From assembly GCA_964392305.1 (NCBI GenBank), contig CAYMPV010000021.1, positions 1 to 64,000 on the forward strand: a stretch of DNA of 64,000 nt. Direction: 5' to 3'. Source of the stretch: JACKIC01 sp964392305. Lineage in GTDB: Bacteria > Planctomycetota > UBA1135 > UBA2386. The notes beneath the pieces were generated by a model. The model saw only the letters and a program-made list of their open reading frames with translations. It ran no database searches and was not told where the DNA came from. The first letter of the stretch is position 1, and every line of letters begins with the position of its first letter. Shown here one piece after another: positions 63,601 through 64,000 of the stretch. Position numbers and translations under genes: made by a program.

Positions 63601-64000
63601 GGCCGGATCGCCGTCAGCCGGATCGCCGCCAGCCGGATCGCCGCCGCGCCCCAACCCCGGCGCGCAGATCGAGCGCAAGGTCTCGGATCGGTTCCGGATC
63701 ACGGCCGACCAACAGCAGTTCCTGGCCGGCTTCTGCGCCGACTATGCCCGGCGCACGGCGCGTTCGAAGGCGTTTGCGCAGACGCATCGGCGGCACCTCG
63801 CCGATCCGCGCACGGTGACGGGCTTCCACCCGTCGTGGAAGGAGATCGTCTACCCGATCGTCACCGAACGTTCGCGCGGCTCACGGCTGTGGGACCTCGA
63901 CGGCAACGAGTATCTCGATCTGCTCAACGGTTTCGGCAGCATCCTGTTCGGCCACTCGCCCGACTTCCTCACGCAGGCCGTGTTGGAGCAACTCGAACGC
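60614..64000 (+). CDS. PKS, KS-AT-ACP-aminotransferase (3' end outside window)
   Basis: 1129 residues visible with no stop; the gene runs off the end. GTG start with a GGGAGG ribosome-binding site, overlapping the previous stop. KS active residues: Cys182 (T-T-A-C-S-T-S), His318 (E-A-H-G-T) and His358 (S-V-G-H). AT: F-P-G-H-G-V-Q instead of G-Q-G, G-C-S-L-G-E with Ser624, and R-A-F-H-S-P-L-M-D. ACP: G-F-D-S-L with Ser935. A Pro/Ser/Gly linker with 15-bp repeats follows, then the start of a class-III aminotransferase (W-D-L-D-G-N-E-Y-L-D-L). The order resembles iturin/mycosubtilin synthases, which extend a starter by two carbons and convert the beta-keto group to a beta-amino group. Confidence 0.93.
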   Translation, partial: MTDADEPLPEHAIAVIGFAGRFPGAPDAESLFANLCAGREGVTFFGDDELDPSIPAAVRDAPDYRKARGILADHDCFDAEFFGILPSEAEVMDPQHRLLLELSWAALERSGHRPSDNDGRTGVYLGAQWSHYLRHNVSTRADVLARFGEGNVTLANEQDFLATRVSYKLGLRGPSYTVTTACSTSLVAIAQAARALADGDCDLALAGGASIVVPVRSGYRYEPGSMLSADGHCRPFDRDAAGTTFGDGAGVVVLRRLADALADGDPIHAVIRGFAVNNDGDDKVSFTAPSIAGQTAVLSAALAHAQVDPHSVGYVEAHGTATPMGDPIEFAALTRAYRGLDPGAPPCVIGSVKSSVGHLVHAAGVAGFLNATFAVRDAVLPPTLHFQTPNPRLQLERTRFGVAAQARPWLTQSGPRRAAVSSFGVGGTNAHVILQEPPSRPAPVGDAGAPQWLRVSARTPAALSRRIDDLRAFLTNADPALRLADVAFTLDVGRVTMQHRAAVRAVSIADAVVALGDRRRLRRGEAAAARDLVLQFPGHGVQRIGMARWLHAEFAASRERIEVGIAQVLARGGPDLRAVLLGGAEAAALDDVFVAHPALFVCECALADALDSLGLRPAAVLGCSLGEFVAATVAGVLTFEDALVAVMASGEAILATPPGAMFTAYCSEAEARELAADVAIAAIYDDDAVVLSGEASAVAAARRRCEQAGVRTAPLRVDRAFHSPLMDAVANGLEATFAGLTWRAPQLPLYSAAAGGLLSAEQAVSPRHWARILSTAVRYRQTLVELEEQGEHVLVEAGPGVSLTALALQCRCGGVPVAALPGSGVDATTISDLFAVVAHCWANGVAAAAAVPAPMSPRRVVLPSHPFARTRHWLEPGNGNGAPGSAVAAVQGEAAAAEPSPADMASRLATILDGAAGRAVSLTEERHWTELGFDSLVTTQVAIGVRRQFAVELGFRDLMERLTSPQALHDWLVAVAPPVAAPAAVPSVAAAAVSPSAGSPSAGSPPAGSPPRPNPGAQIERKVSDRFRITADQQQFLAGFCADYARRTARSKAFAQTHRRHLADPRTVTGFHPSWKEIVYPIVTERSRGSRLWDLDGNEYLDLLNGFGSILFGHSPDFLTQAVLEQLER
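63593..63637 (+). repeat. 15-bp tandem repeat in the PKS linker
   Basis: Three units related to TCGCCGTCGGCCGGA encode S-P-S/P-A-G repeats between ACP and aminotransferase. A fourth unit is partial. It stays in frame and forms a flexible linker. Confidence 0.9.

Overview
The window is 64 kb of very GC-rich bacterial chromosome. Tightly spaced genes lie on both strands and most encode exported or membrane proteins. I see no rRNA, tRNA, transposase, phage gene or CRISPR array. The content suggests a member of the Planctomycetota or a similar large-genome phylum. The evidence is a set of secreted proteins sharing a C-terminal module, LamG and FG-GAP proteins, very large carboxypeptidase-regulatory-like (CarboxypepD_reg) proteins, multi-domain c-type cytochromes, a PEP-CTERM-like tail and a modular NRPS/PKS cluster. 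The phylum assignment is an inference from gene content, not a phylogeny.

Layout. 0-10 kb: secreted structural-type proteins, a di-haem peroxidase-like protein, an SGNH hydrolase and a putative outer-membrane barrel. 10-20 kb: HutD/Ves, NYN-OST-HTH, dienelactone hydrolase, sialate O-acetylesterase, a large CarboxypepD_reg protein, a TonB-like protein and Hsp20. 20-28 kb: DUF1579, a CxxCH-containing CarboxypepD_reg protein, a short thioredoxin-like selenoprotein, PilZ, and a coupled three-gene operon (TelA-like, single-pass membrane protein, Gly-rich coiled-coil protein). 28-42.6 kb: two secreted proteins, a VIT/PEP-CTERM membrane protein, a PI-PLC-like lipoprotein, lipase maturation factor-like and DUF418 membrane proteins, a TRASH-like lipoprotein, a voltage-gated K+ channel, a zinc-ribbon protein, a B12-binding radical SAM protein and a sugar dehydrogenase-cytochrome fusion. 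42.7-58.4 kb: another large CarboxypepD_reg protein, a tryptophanase-like lyase, an ArsR-SRPBCC pair, secreted proteins, a DUF885 peptidase, a deiodinase-like selenoprotein with EF-hands, a DUF5329 protein, an SDR, a DUF2007 protein, an FG-GAP selenoprotein and DUF2809. From 58.8 kb to the end: the start of an NRPS/PKS cluster (A-PCP, then KS-AT-ACP-aminotransferase) that runs off the window.

Most notable: three genes (22862-23227, 52494-53441 on the minus strand, 56583-57956) are each interrupted by a single in-frame TGA. Each TGA sits at a redox-type position (UxxC, T-U-P-P-F, W-U-C). Each is followed at the expected distance by a hairpin resembling a bacterial SECIS element. A naive annotation would split each into two ORFs or call a pseudogene. 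I interpret all three as selenoproteins, which implies that the genome has selA/selB/selC/selD outside this window.

The functional theme is the cell envelope: secretion, extracytoplasmic redox and haem chemistry, and surface-polymer modification, with a natural-product cluster at the right edge. Many neighbours are divergent or convergent single genes. Clear operon-like pairs are 24001-28108, 46868-47979 and 58839-64000.
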